Shown here: piece after piece, positions 36,191-44,199 of the stretch
Layout: every line of letters begins with the position of its first letter
Numbering within the stretch: the stretch's first letter is position 1
NCBI RefSeq assembly: GCF_900109725.1
Contig: NZ_FOBC01000004.1
Coordinates: 124,001 to 188,000 of the forward strand
From: Halomonas daqiaonensis
GTDB taxonomy: Bacteria > Pseudomonadota > Gammaproteobacteria > Pseudomonadales > Halomonadaceae
Reading direction: 5' to 3'
DNA length: 64,000 nt
Position numbers and translations under genes: made by a program
Notes under the pieces: model-generated
Databases searched by the model: none
The model's input: only the letters and a program-made list of their open reading frames with translations
Told to the model about the DNA's origin: nothing

Positions 36191-36203
36191 GTTATAACAT
36201 AAC
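36191..36203. promoter_or_regulatory. Zur box of the zinc transporter operon
   Basis: On the minus strand GTTATGTTATAAC matches the Zur core GTTATA-N-TATAAC at 11 of 12 defined positions, within an AT-rich island. It lies 28 bases before the His-rich peptide ATG and 89 bases before tspO on the other side. Confidence 0.8.
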
Positions 36204-36291
36204 AATAATGGGTCTGCCACCGTTGCCACCGGCCGGCATATCAGGGGAGTGTGCTAACCTCCGTTGACCCCGACTGGCAAGGAGGCCGCGC

Positions 36292-36762
36292 ATGACCCCG
36301 ACTCGCTCCTTGATGATCCTCCTCGGCTGGCTGGCGCTGGTGACGCTGACCGCGATGAGCGGCATTGCCACGCCCCCCGGCGACTGGTACGCCGGCTTGG
36401 TCAAGCCACCGCTGACGCCGCCCGATCTGGCGTTCCCCATCGCCTGGGGCACGCTCTACCTGCTGATGGCCATCGCCGCCTGGCGCGCCACCCTGGCGGC
36501 ACCGGCCGCATCGCGCTGGTACACTCTCTGGCCCTTCGTCGCCCAGCTCGCCGTCAACGCCCTCTGGTCGATCCTCTTCTTCGGCTTACATTGGATGCTG
36601 GTGGCGCTGGTCGATCTGCTGCTGCTGTGGGGGCTGATCGTGCTGACCCTGCGCCGCTTCGCGCGAGTATCCCCCCTCGCGGCCTGGCTGCTGGTTCCTT
36701 ACCTGGCCTGGGTCAGCTTCGCCGCCTATCTCAACGCCGCCGTCTGGTGGCTCAACGGTTGA
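36292..36762 (+). CDS. tspO: TspO/MBR-family tryptophan-rich sensory protein
   Basis: A 156-residue protein with five predicted helices. WYAGLVKPPLTPPDLAFPIAW, NALWSILFFGL and the closing FAAYLNAAVWWLN contain the conserved Trp/Pro/Asn residues of the TspO family, which binds porphyrins and is linked to tetrapyrrole and stress metabolism. AAGGAGG lies before the ATG. It is divergent from the zinc operon, so shared regulation across the Zur box is possible. Confidence 0.93.
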   Translation: MTPTRSLMILLGWLALVTLTAMSGIATPPGDWYAGLVKPPLTPPDLAFPIAWGTLYLLMAIAAWRATLAAPAASRWYTLWPFVAQLAVNALWSILFFGLHWMLVALVDLLLLWGLIVLTLRRFARVSPLAAWLLVPYLAWVSFAAYLNAAVWWLNG

Positions 36763-36838
36763 GCCGGGCGGTGAGCACCTTGCCGGTATGGCTGGGGTAA
36801 AGGTCGTCCCGGCTCGCTGAAACACCCCGCCGCCATCC

Positions 36839-37234
36839 TCAATACCAGTTTTCGACTCGCAATGTCGCGATTCGGCCGAACTCCCGGGTGTTGCGGCTCA
36901 CCAGGATGGCCCCATGGGCCAGCGCCGTACCGGCAATCAGGGTGTCATAGGGGCCGATGGGCCTGCCTTCGCGCTCCAGGGCGGCACGGAGTTCTGCCGC
37001 GGCCTGAGCCTCGCGTTGGTGGAAGGGCAGTACCTGAACCACCGAGATGAGCTCCTGAAGCTGCCGGGAACGCTTGTCCGGCGAGAAGGATTTGGCAATC
37101 CCCACTTGCAGCTCATAGAGGACAATGGCGGGAATGCCGATGTCCCGGGGTGAGTGCGCCAGCAGCCTGTCGGCTACCTGGCCTTCCCCCTTGAAAAAGT
37201 AGATCAGCGTATTGGTATCCAACACCCACATCAC
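36839..37234 (-). CDS. vapC: PIN-domain toxin VapC
   Basis: A 131-residue PIN ribonuclease. The acidic catalytic set is Asp6 (VLDTNTLIYF), Glu41 (LYELQVG), Asp97 (YDTLIAG) and the Asn115 region (SRNTREF). Start and stop of vapB overlap by ATGA at 37231-37234. Type II toxins of this class cleave tRNA or rRNA; target not predictable. Confidence 0.95.
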   Translation of the reverse strand: MMWVLDTNTLIYFFKGEGQVADRLLAHSPRDIGIPAIVLYELQVGIAKSFSPDKRSRQLQELISVVQVLPFHQREAQAAAELRAALEREGRPIGPYDTLIAGTALAHGAILVSRNTREFGRIATLRVENWY

Positions 37235-37461
37235 AGCGCTTCCCGGTCCGTGTCGGCGCCCGTCCCGGCGCGCAGTATCTCCAGCGAAGGGAAGTCTTCC
37301 CAGCTGCCCGGCAGCTCCCGCACCGTGTCAGGCCAGTCGTCTACCAGCTTTTCCCGGATCACGTTGGCAATCCACTTGCTTTTCGACAGGTTCATGACCC
37401 GGGCATTGGCGGCCATTTTCTTTTCGGTCTCGTCATCGAGGTAAATCGTTACTTGTCCCAT
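37231..37461 (-). CDS. vapB: VapB-type antitoxin (ribbon-helix-helix/CopG-like)
   Basis: A 76-residue protein starting MGQVTIYLDDETEKKM, the beta-strand plus helix of ribbon-helix-helix DNA-binding antitoxins, followed by LSKSKWIANVIREKL and an acidic/Trp-rich tail for toxin binding. AGAGGCAG precedes the ATG. A perfect inverted repeat lies 13 bases upstream, the likely autoregulatory operator. Coupled to vapC. Confidence 0.92.
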   Translation of the reverse strand: MGQVTIYLDDETEKKMAANARVMNLSKSKWIANVIREKLVDDWPDTVRELPGSWEDFPSLEILRAGTGADTDREAL

Positions 37462-37473
37462 GGGCTGCCTCTT

Positions 37474-37501
37474 GGCACATATAGGTGGAATTATATGTGC
37501 C
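37474..37501. promoter_or_regulatory. Inverted-repeat operator upstream of vapBC
   Basis: GGCACATATA (37474-37483) and TATATGTGCC (37492-37501) are perfect 10-base arms with an 8-base spacer, 13 bases before the vapB ATG. The spacing and position fit binding of two RHH dimers for autoregulation of the toxin-antitoxin pair. Confidence 0.75.
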
Positions 37502-37504
37502 CGG

Positions 37505-37726
37505 TATGGGCCAGGCAACAATCCCGCCGGCATCATCACCGCGCTCATCGGCGTGCCCAATTTCATTGCGCTGCCGTGCGACTACCCCCTGCTCCTCAGC
37601 GGCTTGGCAGTTTCGGTTGGCGCGCTCGCCGAGACCTGCACCGTCGAGTTGCCAGTGGCGCCGCAGCGCATAGTCTCCCTGCACGACACCGTCATCACCC
37701 ATGCGTTGATCGAGCTGGGAGCGCCC
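37505..37726 (+). pseudogene. Ferric-siderophore ABC transporter remnant (FecCD end fused to binding-protein start)
   Basis: In one frame, PAGIITALIGVPNFIAL resembles the end of FecCD-type permeases (normally ...GIVTALIGAPFFLxLL). It runs directly into a signal-peptide-like LLLSGLAVSVGALAET and then PVAPQRIVSLHDTVITHALI and ELGAP, the start of an iron-siderophore binding protein. The usual stop, spacer and initiation codon between the two genes are missing, and the binding-protein similarity stops near 37726. This is a deletion fusion of two neighbouring genes, inferred from motif recognition only. Confidence 0.55.
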
Positions 37727-37769
37727 TTTACCCGCTTGGTTTGTCGTCTCGGTCCGACCCGGCTGTACT

Positions 37770-38765
37770 TCATGCAATGCACTGCCAGCCGCCCGGTGTA
37801 TAGCGCTCCAGCCCTGCCGCGGTGAGGCTACAGAGCCACAGCCAGCGATGCTCGACCAGCCGGGCCAAGTCGGGCTGGCGCGCCAGCACCCCCTCGATGC
37901 GCTCGCGGGGCGCGTCGATCACCACCGTCAGGCGCAGCGGCTCGTGTCACCAGGCGCTGCCGTCGTGCAACGACTGTATCGGCAGCCCGATGCGCAGCTG
38001 GGGCGAGTTACCCTCGACCACCCCGACGTGGCCGCCCACCACTGAGTGCAGCAGCTTGTTGCCGGCGCTGTGGAGTTCGGGCTAGGCCACGGAGGCGTAG
38101 TACTGCAGGTTGATCCAGTTGGCCACCAGCATGGGGGCGCTCATCAGCGCCTCCAGGGTGCGGCCGTCGGGGTCGCGCCCGGCGGTTGCCGGCGCCGCCC
38201 CCCACTGCGCCGCCCAGCGGGCACGCCGCGGGGGCCAGCTCGGCCAGCCCCAGCCACTCCCAGGCCAGCAGCACCACCAGCAGCTGGTCGATGCCGGCGT
38301 GGGCGGCGGCGTGGGGGGGTGTGCCAGGCCAGCCCCTGGCACCAGGAGGCCCAGCCGTTGACCCGCAGCAGCAGGGCGTGGGCCAGCGCCTCCAGCGCCT
38401 CCGGTGGCAGCGCGAGCTCGTCGACGAGCCGCTCGCGGGCCGCGTCGGCATCGGCGGGCAGGGCTGCCACCCGCCGTCGCTGGGCGGCACTCAGGCGCCG
38501 GTCGTGGCGGCTCTGGTCGTGCCACCAGGCGTAGAGCGGGGTGGTTGTGTCGCGCTCCCAGCGCTGCTGGTGGTGGTCGAAGTAGCCGGCGCAACACTCG
38601 GCCACCGCCTCGAAGGCGTCGTCGGCCGTCGGCGCGGAGTCCTCGTCGGCCAGCGCCCAGGCGCTCGCCGACATCCGGGGGGCAGATTCCTGGCGCTCCA
38701 GCCTCGCCAGCAGGGCGGCCTCGTCCAGCGGCGCGTCGCCGAGGGCGATCGCCGCGCGCAGCGCC
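37770..38765 (-). pseudogene. DabA (DUF2309) inorganic-carbon pump subunit, heavily degraded
   Basis: Read leftwards, fragments in different frames match the DUF2309/DabA family: CCAGYFDHHQQRWE, LYAWWHDQSRHDRRL and ALLLRVNGWASW from the N-terminal part, then LLVVLLAWEWLGLAEL, and finally [34 protein letters not shown] and [15 protein letters not shown] from the C-terminus. Lesions are a frameshift at a run of seven G (38313-38319), another frame change before the C-terminal part, in-frame stops TAG after YYASVA and TGA after DGSAW, and absence of the whole catalytic middle. Intact DabA is about 800 residues; about 330 codons remain. No function is expected. Confidence 0.78.
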
Positions 38766-39136
38766 TCGGCCCGCCGGCGCCCTTCCCCGAGGGGCTCGCC
38801 GGCCGCGGCCTGATTGTGCCGGGCCCCGAGAGCAGCGTGCGCCACGCCTTCGACTGTCTCTGCGAGCTCCACCGGCTGTCGCCGACGATCATCGCCGAGG
38901 TGGACGACATGGCGCTGATGCGCCTGCTGGCCCGGGACACCGCACACTTGGCGGTGTTGCCGCCGGTGGTGGTGCGCGATGAGCTGCGCGTCGGGACCCT
39001 GAGCGACTTCGGCGCCCTGCCCGGCGTGTTCGAGGAGCTCTACGCCATCACCGTTCGCCGCCAATTCGAGTCGCCGCTGATGCAGCAGCTGCTCGCCCAA
39101 TCCAGCGAGATGCTGCTGCCCACCCCGCCGGTATGA
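38766..39136 (+). pseudogene. LysR-type regulator remnant (NhaR-like C-terminal part)
   Basis: About 120 codons ending at the stop 39134-39136. FPEGLAGRGLIVPGPESSV, IIAEVDDMALMRLLARD, LAVLPPVVVRDELR and LYAITVRRQFESPL match the effector-binding half of LysR regulators of the NhaR type. The helix-turn-helix N-terminus is missing: similarity starts at the junction with the dabA remnant. LysR genes are often divergent from dabB-dabA operons, so one deletion may have removed the regulator start, the promoter region, dabB and the dabA start. Confidence 0.72.
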
Positions 39137-39265
39137 CGCAGGGGGCTGCCTTGTCCAGGCCGGCCGTCGAGACCTCCACGGAGAGTACCCGAAGGTCGCG
39201 AGCGACCTCTGTCTGGCGCCCGGTGCTACGCTTGAGGTTCCTCAGCCGCCACGTAGACTCTCGCC

Positions 39266-40225
39266 ATGCCCGCCATGCGCTGTTCGTATCGCGTTCTCCT
39301 GCCGCCCCTGCTGCTGGCCGCCACCCTTGGACTCGCGGGCTGCGACGGCCCCGGCCTCGACGCCCCATCGCCGCGGCCGACCGCGTCGGAGAGCGCTATC
39401 TCCGGCGAGGCGATGGTGCGCCAGGCCGATGTGGCCAGTTCCACCCTGCCAGCCAACGGGGCGGGTGAGGCGCCTGACGCCCGCATCGAGGAGCGGCGCC
39501 ATTACCAGCTGCAGTTCGATGAGGCCGATGCTTTGCTGGCCGCCTACCGGGAGACTCAGGAGGCCTGTGTGGCGAGCGCGCATTGCCGGATAGAGCAGGG
39601 GCGCCTGCAGACGCCGCGTCAGGGGCTGGCCAGCGGCTATTTGGCCCTACGCGTGGCCCGCGACAGGGTGGACACCGCCGAGCCAGTCAGGCTGGTGGCG
39701 GAGTCCCCGGCGCTCAGCGGTGTGGAGATCACCCGCCACGACCGCACCCAGCAATTCATCGACACCGAGGCGCGGCTGGCCCAGCAGAAGGTGCTGCGCG
39801 AGCGCCTCAAGGAGCTTGCCCAGCAGGGGCGGGGGTTTAGCGAGCGGCGCATTCAAGACCTGCTGCAGGTCGAGCGCGAGCTCGCCAGGGTGCAGGGCGA
39901 GATTGAGTCCATGCAGGGCCAGCAGCGTCATCTCGCCCGCGTGACCGACAGTGTGGCGATCACCGCCAACTTCCAGGAACAGCGCTGGGTGGAACCCCAT
40001 CAGCATGGCGTGTTGGCGCCGCTATGGCGGGCGCTGGATCGTAGCCTGTCGCTGTTCTTCGAATCGGTTGGCCAGGTGATCCTGGTGGTGGTGTTTCTGA
40101 CCCCTTGGCTGGTGATCGGCCTGCCCGCGCTGTGGCTGCTCAGCCGGCTATGGCGACCGGTCCGCCGCGCCTTCTCACGGCTGGGCGATAAGCGCCGGGC
40201 GCGCAGGAAGGCGGAGGATGCCTAG
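39266..40225 (+). CDS. DUF4349-domain lipoprotein
   Basis: A 319-residue protein with signal ending LAGC (lipidated Cys about residue 26), a disordered Pro/Ser/Ala stretch, and a DUF4349 core: ALRVARDRVD, DVTxEYIDTEARLAN-type sequence (here RTQQFIDTEARLAQQ), a coiled coil with QDLLQVERELARVQGEIESM, and a C-terminal helix (about 260-290) with basic tail. Such proteins may be anchored in the membrane at both ends; function unknown. Ribosome site is weak at this ATG; ATG 39275 is an alternative. Confidence 0.85.
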   Translation: MPAMRCSYRVLLPPLLLAATLGLAGCDGPGLDAPSPRPTASESAISGEAMVRQADVASSTLPANGAGEAPDARIEERRHYQLQFDEADALLAAYRETQEACVASAHCRIEQGRLQTPRQGLASGYLALRVARDRVDTAEPVRLVAESPALSGVEITRHDRTQQFIDTEARLAQQKVLRERLKELAQQGRGFSERRIQDLLQVERELARVQGEIESMQGQQRHLARVTDSVAITANFQEQRWVEPHQHGVLAPLWRALDRSLSLFFESVGQVILVVVFLTPWLVIGLPALWLLSRLWRPVRRAFSRLGDKRRARRKAEDA

Positions 40226-40452
40226 CAGAGCCTCAGGCTTGAGCGATCGACTCCAGCGAGCTGGATGCCTCGCGTTCGAGACGAGCGCCGGGCATCTGCT
40301 AGGGTGAAAGGAGTCGGACGAGACGTGGTCCAGGCCCTCCGGTCGTTTCGTGACCGTCGTCTCCGGCCCCGCAAAGCTCCGCTCTGACAAGGCCTTTATG
40401 AGGCGGCGGGCCAGAAACCCATTCACCGCGGAATCCTGTTAGGAGGTGTGTG

Positions 40453-40686
40453 ATGAGTACCTGTGCAACGTGCGGCAATGAATACGGTGATACCTTCACG
40501 GTCACCAAGGATGGCCAGAGCTTCGATTTTGACTCCTTCGAGTGCGCCATTCACAAGCTGGCGCCATCGTGCTCGCAATGCGGCTGTCGGGTGGTGGGCC
40601 ACGGTGTCCAGCATGGCGATACGGTCTACTGCTGCGCCCATTGTGCCAAAGCAGCCGGAGATGAGGGGCTGGTCGACCGTAACTGA
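40453..40686 (+). CDS. Small Cys-rich putative zinc-ribbon protein
   Basis: A 77-residue protein with nine cysteines and three His in a pattern CATCGNEYG, FECAIHKLAPSCSQCGCR, GHGVQHGDTVYCCAHC. Two metal sites are plausible. Similar short proteins are annotated as prokaryotic metallothionein-like, although no function is proven. AGGAGG at 40441-40446 supports the ATG at 40453; a GTG immediately ahead is also open. A strong hairpin follows the gene. Confidence 0.8.
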   Translation: MSTCATCGNEYGDTFTVTKDGQSFDFDSFECAIHKLAPSCSQCGCRVVGHGVQHGDTVYCCAHCAKAAGDEGLVDRN

Positions 40687-40738
40687 CCATGACCGAGGGC
40701 TGAGCCGTCACCCGCCAGGACGGCGCAGCCATCGCCTT

Positions 40739-40773
40739 CCCCCGCCTCTGGACGCCTCGCGTCCACGCGGGGG
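40739..40773. terminator. Bidirectional hairpin between the Cys-rich gene and the aldo/keto reductase gene
   Basis: Nested stem: CCCCCGC (40739-40745) with GCGGGGG (40767-40773), and TGGACGC (40749-40755) with GCGTCCA (40759-40765) around a CTC loop. It abuts the stop of the convergent gene at 40774. No long T-run on either side. Confidence 0.65.
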
Positions 40774-41787
40774 TTATGCGTCTGACTCGCCAAACTCCTC
40801 GGTGTCGACTTCCGCCTGCTGGGCCTCGCCGTAGCGTGCCCCCGCCACTTGGTCGGGGGTCATCATGGCGTTCAGGCGGGCCACGTCGTCCGCTGCCAAG
40901 GCAAGGTGCTCTGCCGCCAGGTTCTCGCGCAGGTGATCGATATTGCGCGAGCCGGGAATCGGCAGAATGTCGTCGCCCTGGGCACACAACCAGGCCAGCG
41001 CCAGCTGGCCCGGTGTCATCTCCAGTTCCTCTGCCAGTGCCGTGAACGCCGCGAGCAGGCGTAGGTTGTGGGCGTGGTTCTCGGCGCTGAAGCGCGGCAT
41101 GCTGCGACGCATGTCGTTCTCCTCAAGGCGTGAGGGGTCGTTGACGGCGCCGGCCAGGAAGCCGCGGCCCAAGGGGCTGAAGGCCACCAGCAGGGTGTCC
41201 GCCTCGCGGCAGGCATCGATCAGGCCGATTTCGGGGTTGCGCGTCCACAGCGAATACTCGGACTGCACCGCGGCGATGGGCTGTTCGGCTCGGGCGCGAC
41301 GCAGGGTGGCCGCGGACACCTCGGAGAGCCCGATGGCGCCGATCTTGCCTTGCTCCACCAGCCGGCCCAGCGCGCCGACGCTCTCCTCGATGGGCACGCC
41401 CTTGTCCCAGCGGTGCAGGTAGTAGAGATCCAGATGATCGGTCTTCAGCCGCTGCAGGCTCGCCTCGCACTGGTGGCGCAGGGTTTCCGGGCGCCCATCG
41501 ATCACCTTGCGGCCGAGTGCCGGGTCCATGGCCATGCCGCACTTGCTGGCCAGCAGGATCTCGCTGCGCTTGCTGGCAAGTGCCTTGCCCACCAGCTGCT
41601 CATTGGCCGTGGCGCCGTAGAGGGTGGCGGTATCGAAGTGGCGGTAGCCCATTTCGAAGGCGCCCTGCAGGGCATGCTCTGCTTCGCGCTCGGGGAGCGG
41701 GCTACCGTAGCCATGGGAGACGTTCATGCAGCCCAGGCCAATGGAAGGCGAGGCAAGGGCGTTTAGGCGAGCGGTCAAGGGGGACAT
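40774..41787 (-). CDS. Aldo/keto reductase
   Basis: A 337-residue NADPH-dependent oxidoreductase of the TIM-barrel AKR family. The catalytic tetrad is Asp52, Tyr57 (FDTATLYG), Lys82 (ASKCG) and His125 (YYLHRWD). The cofactor loop is represented by FSPLGRGFLAG and IPGSRNIDHLREN. It resembles the YhdN/IolS group; substrate unknown. AAGGAGT precedes the ATG. Divergent from the MFS gene. Confidence 0.93.
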   Translation of the reverse strand: MSPLTARLNALASPSIGLGCMNVSHGYGSPLPEREAEHALQGAFEMGYRHFDTATLYGATANEQLVGKALASKRSEILLASKCGMAMDPALGRKVIDGRPETLRHQCEASLQRLKTDHLDLYYLHRWDKGVPIEESVGALGRLVEQGKIGAIGLSEVSAATLRRARAEQPIAAVQSEYSLWTRNPEIGLIDACREADTLLVAFSPLGRGFLAGAVNDPSRLEENDMRRSMPRFSAENHAHNLRLLAAFTALAEELEMTPGQLALAWLCAQGDDILPIPGSRNIDHLRENLAAEHLALAADDVARLNAMMTPDQVAGARYGEAQQAEVDTEEFGESDA

Positions 41788-41944
41788 GAGGACTCCTTCT
41801 CGGCATTCGCGGGCATACTGGGCCCTGGGCGGTGAACGGCAGCAGGGACGGTCGCCCTCTTTGGTCGCACGCGACCGGCCTGGTGGCAGGCGTGCGGTAT
41901 GATAGCCGACCGCAAGCACGACAGGGACCCAGGGAGTGCCAGGT

Positions 41945-43168
41945 ATGGCCACATTCGATGTTCTTCACCCGCGCTACCGTGTGCTGCTGGCCGGCGTGTT
42001 CAGCCAGATTCTATGTATCGGCGTGGCACGTTTCGCCTATACGCCGCTGCTGCCGGTGATGCAGCAGCAGACCTGGCTGAGTGATGCCCAGGGCGGCTGG
42101 CTGGCCGCGCTCAATTACGCCGGTTATATGCTGGGGGCGCTGGTGGCAGCCTCACTCCACGGCATCCGGCTCAAGGACACCCTCTACCGTCTCACCCTGC
42201 TGCTGGCGGTGCTCTCCACCGCCGGTATGGCGCTGGCCGACCACTTCTGGCTATGGGCGGGCATGCGTTTCGTGGCCGGCTTCTCGAGCAGCGGCGCCAT
42301 GTTGTTGGCCTCGGGGCTGATCCTTCACTGGCTGATTAGTCACCGTCAGCGCGGCGAACTGGGTATCCACTTTGCCGGCCTGGGGCTGGGCATCCTGGTG
42401 GCCGCCCTGGCGGTGGAGCTGATGCTGCAGCTAGCCCTGGACTGGCAGGCCCAGTGGTGGGGCTTCACCCTCCTGGCCGCGGGGCTGCTGGTGCCTGCCT
42501 GGCGCTGGCTGCCGCGACCCGCCAAACCCATGGAAGGTAGTGGTGGCAGTCGCCCACGCCAGGCCACGCCGCCCACTCGCACCTTCATGCGGCTGATGCT
42601 CGCTGCCTACTTCTGCGCCGGCTACGGCTACGTGATCAGCGCCACCTTCATCGTCACCATCGTCGAGCGCGAACCGCTGCTGGCCGGCGCCGGCAACTGG
42701 ACCTTCGCCCTGGTGGGGCTGGCCGCCGCCCCCGCGGTGATGGTGTGGGATCTGGTGGCCCGGCGCATCGGCTACTTGGGCGCACTGATCAGCGCCATGG
42801 CCCTGCAGGTGGTCGGCATCGTGCTGCCGGCGCTGACCACCAGCCTGGCCGGGGTGCTGCTCAGTGCGGTGCTCTATGGTGGCACCTTTCTGGGCTGTGT
42901 GAGCCTGGTGCTGACCATGGCCGGCCGGCTCTACCCGCAGAGCCCGGCACGGCTGATGGGGCGCATGACGCTGGCCTACGGCGCGGCGCAGATCGTCGCC
43001 CCGGCGCTGACCGGCATGCTCGCCGAGGCTACTGGCCACTACGACATCGGCCTGTGGCTGGCCGGCGGCTTCGTGGCCCTGGGCACCGTCTTGCTTGCCT
43101 GGTTGCGCGCAGTGGACCAGACCGCCCAGCGGCTGGATGCCGAGGCGAAGGCGGCTCCGGCGGGTTGA
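41945..43168 (+). CDS. YbfB/YjiJ-family MFS transporter
   Basis: A 407-residue membrane protein with 12 predicted helices. GVARFAYTPLLPVM near the N-terminus, LNYAGYMLGAL and GYVISATFIVTIV identify the YbfB/YjiJ group of the major facilitators. Substrate unknown. The ATG at 41945 follows a GGGAG at moderate distance; a start nine bases earlier is possible. It shares a 157-base divergent region with the aldo/keto reductase gene. Confidence 0.9.
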   Translation: MATFDVLHPRYRVLLAGVFSQILCIGVARFAYTPLLPVMQQQTWLSDAQGGWLAALNYAGYMLGALVAASLHGIRLKDTLYRLTLLLAVLSTAGMALADHFWLWAGMRFVAGFSSSGAMLLASGLILHWLISHRQRGELGIHFAGLGLGILVAALAVELMLQLALDWQAQWWGFTLLAAGLLVPAWRWLPRPAKPMEGSGGSRPRQATPPTRTFMRLMLAAYFCAGYGYVISATFIVTIVEREPLLAGAGNWTFALVGLAAAPAVMVWDLVARRIGYLGALISAMALQVVGIVLPALTTSLAGVLLSAVLYGGTFLGCVSLVLTMAGRLYPQSPARLMGRMTLAYGAAQIVAPALTGMLAEATGHYDIGLWLAGGFVALGTVLLAWLRAVDQTAQRLDAEAKAAPAG

Positions 43169-43326
43169 GGTGTTTTCTCCAGAGGTGGTTGATCATGTAA
43201 GACCCCGCGGGTGTCGGCATTCCTACATGTCGCATCCGGAGTACACTTTGTCCGATCGGCCTGGCCGGCGTCGTCAAAGGTGGCGCCCAAGGGTGACGGC
43301 TGAGTTATGGCTTCGAGGAGAGAAAG

Positions 43327-43758
43327 ATGTTCAGGGAATTCAAGGAATTTGCGGTACGCGGCAATGTGGTGGACATGGCGGTGGGCATCATCATCGGTGG
43401 GGCGTTCGGCACCATCGTCTCGAGCCTGGTCAATGACATCCTGATGCCGCCCATCGGGCTGCTGATGGGCGGCGTCGACTTCTCCGATATCTTTCTTGTG
43501 CTCAAGGGCGAAGGGCCTTACGCCACCCTGGCCGATGCCACGGCGGCAGGGGCGGTGACCATGAACGTGGGGGTGTTCGTCAACAACGTGATCAGCTTTC
43601 TGATCGTGGCACTCGCTGTATTCCTGTTGGTGAAGGGCATCAACCGCCTGCGCCGCCAGGAGGCTGCCGCGCCGACAGAGCCCACCGCCCCACCCGAGGA
43701 TATCCTGCTGCTGCGCGAGATTCGCGACAGCCTGGCCAGGCGTTCCGAGGAGCCGTGA
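43327..43758 (+). CDS. mscL: Large-conductance mechanosensitive channel
   Basis: A 143-residue channel that opens at high membrane tension during hypo-osmotic shock. [20 protein letters not shown] (S1 helix and first membrane helix with gate residues), the periplasmic loop, second helix [20 protein letters not shown] and C-terminal bundle [10 protein letters not shown] are complete. GAGGAGA precedes the ATG. Relevant for a salt-tolerant organism exposed to dilution. Confidence 0.96.
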   Translation: MFREFKEFAVRGNVVDMAVGIIIGGAFGTIVSSLVNDILMPPIGLLMGGVDFSDIFLVLKGEGPYATLADATAAGAVTMNVGVFVNNVISFLIVALAVFLLVKGINRLRRQEAAAPTEPTAPPEDILLLREIRDSLARRSEEP

Positions 43759-43778
43759 TCGTTAATTGGTGACAGCGA

Positions 43779-44054
43779 CTATTTCCAACACGACCCCTGC
43801 CTCTTGGCTCTTGCGAGCCTACGTGGGGGTTCTTGTTGTCGCTCGTCATCGATCCGCCAGACTTGCTTGAGGCGGTTGATGGTATGCAGCCAGCGAACCG
43901 GTACCAGATACTTGGCGTCTCCTTCCTCACCGTCCTCGTTGCGATATAGATGGAAGTAGTCTTCCCTGGAGGCCAATTTCAGCAGGGTCCGTTTGCCTTC
44001 CGAGAGTATGGCGAGGGTCCTGGAGTGCCAGGACGCGCGGCCGTGCTGATGCCC
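43779..44054 (-). pseudogene. Truncated gene remnant, family not identified
   Basis: An open frame of about 91 codons without a convincing start. EDYFHLYRNEDGEEGDAKYL and VPVRWLHTINRLKQVWRI look like genuine protein, probably the C-terminal end of a larger host- or defence-type protein, but I cannot name the family. The jump from VRWLHTI to NRLKQVW may be an internal deletion, and the frame closes upstream at TAG 44055-44057. The 440 bases between mscL and the next plus-strand gene hold nothing else I can support. Confidence 0.4.
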
Positions 44055-44199
44055 CTATACTGGCAGTAGCACTTCGAGCGCACCCGCGGAGAGGGGGAGT
44101 CGTCGAGGCCGAGGATGGTCTCGGTCTGGCCGGCCATGCCGATGCGGGTCAGAGTGCTTGGCCCAGAGGGACATCCCGCTCCTTCAGGAGGGCAACACA

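Noticed and set aside
37453-37803. Overlapping plus-strand frames next to the vapBC operator
   Set aside because: Only the frame with siderophore-transporter motifs is meaningful; the alternatives are Arg/His-rich shadows.
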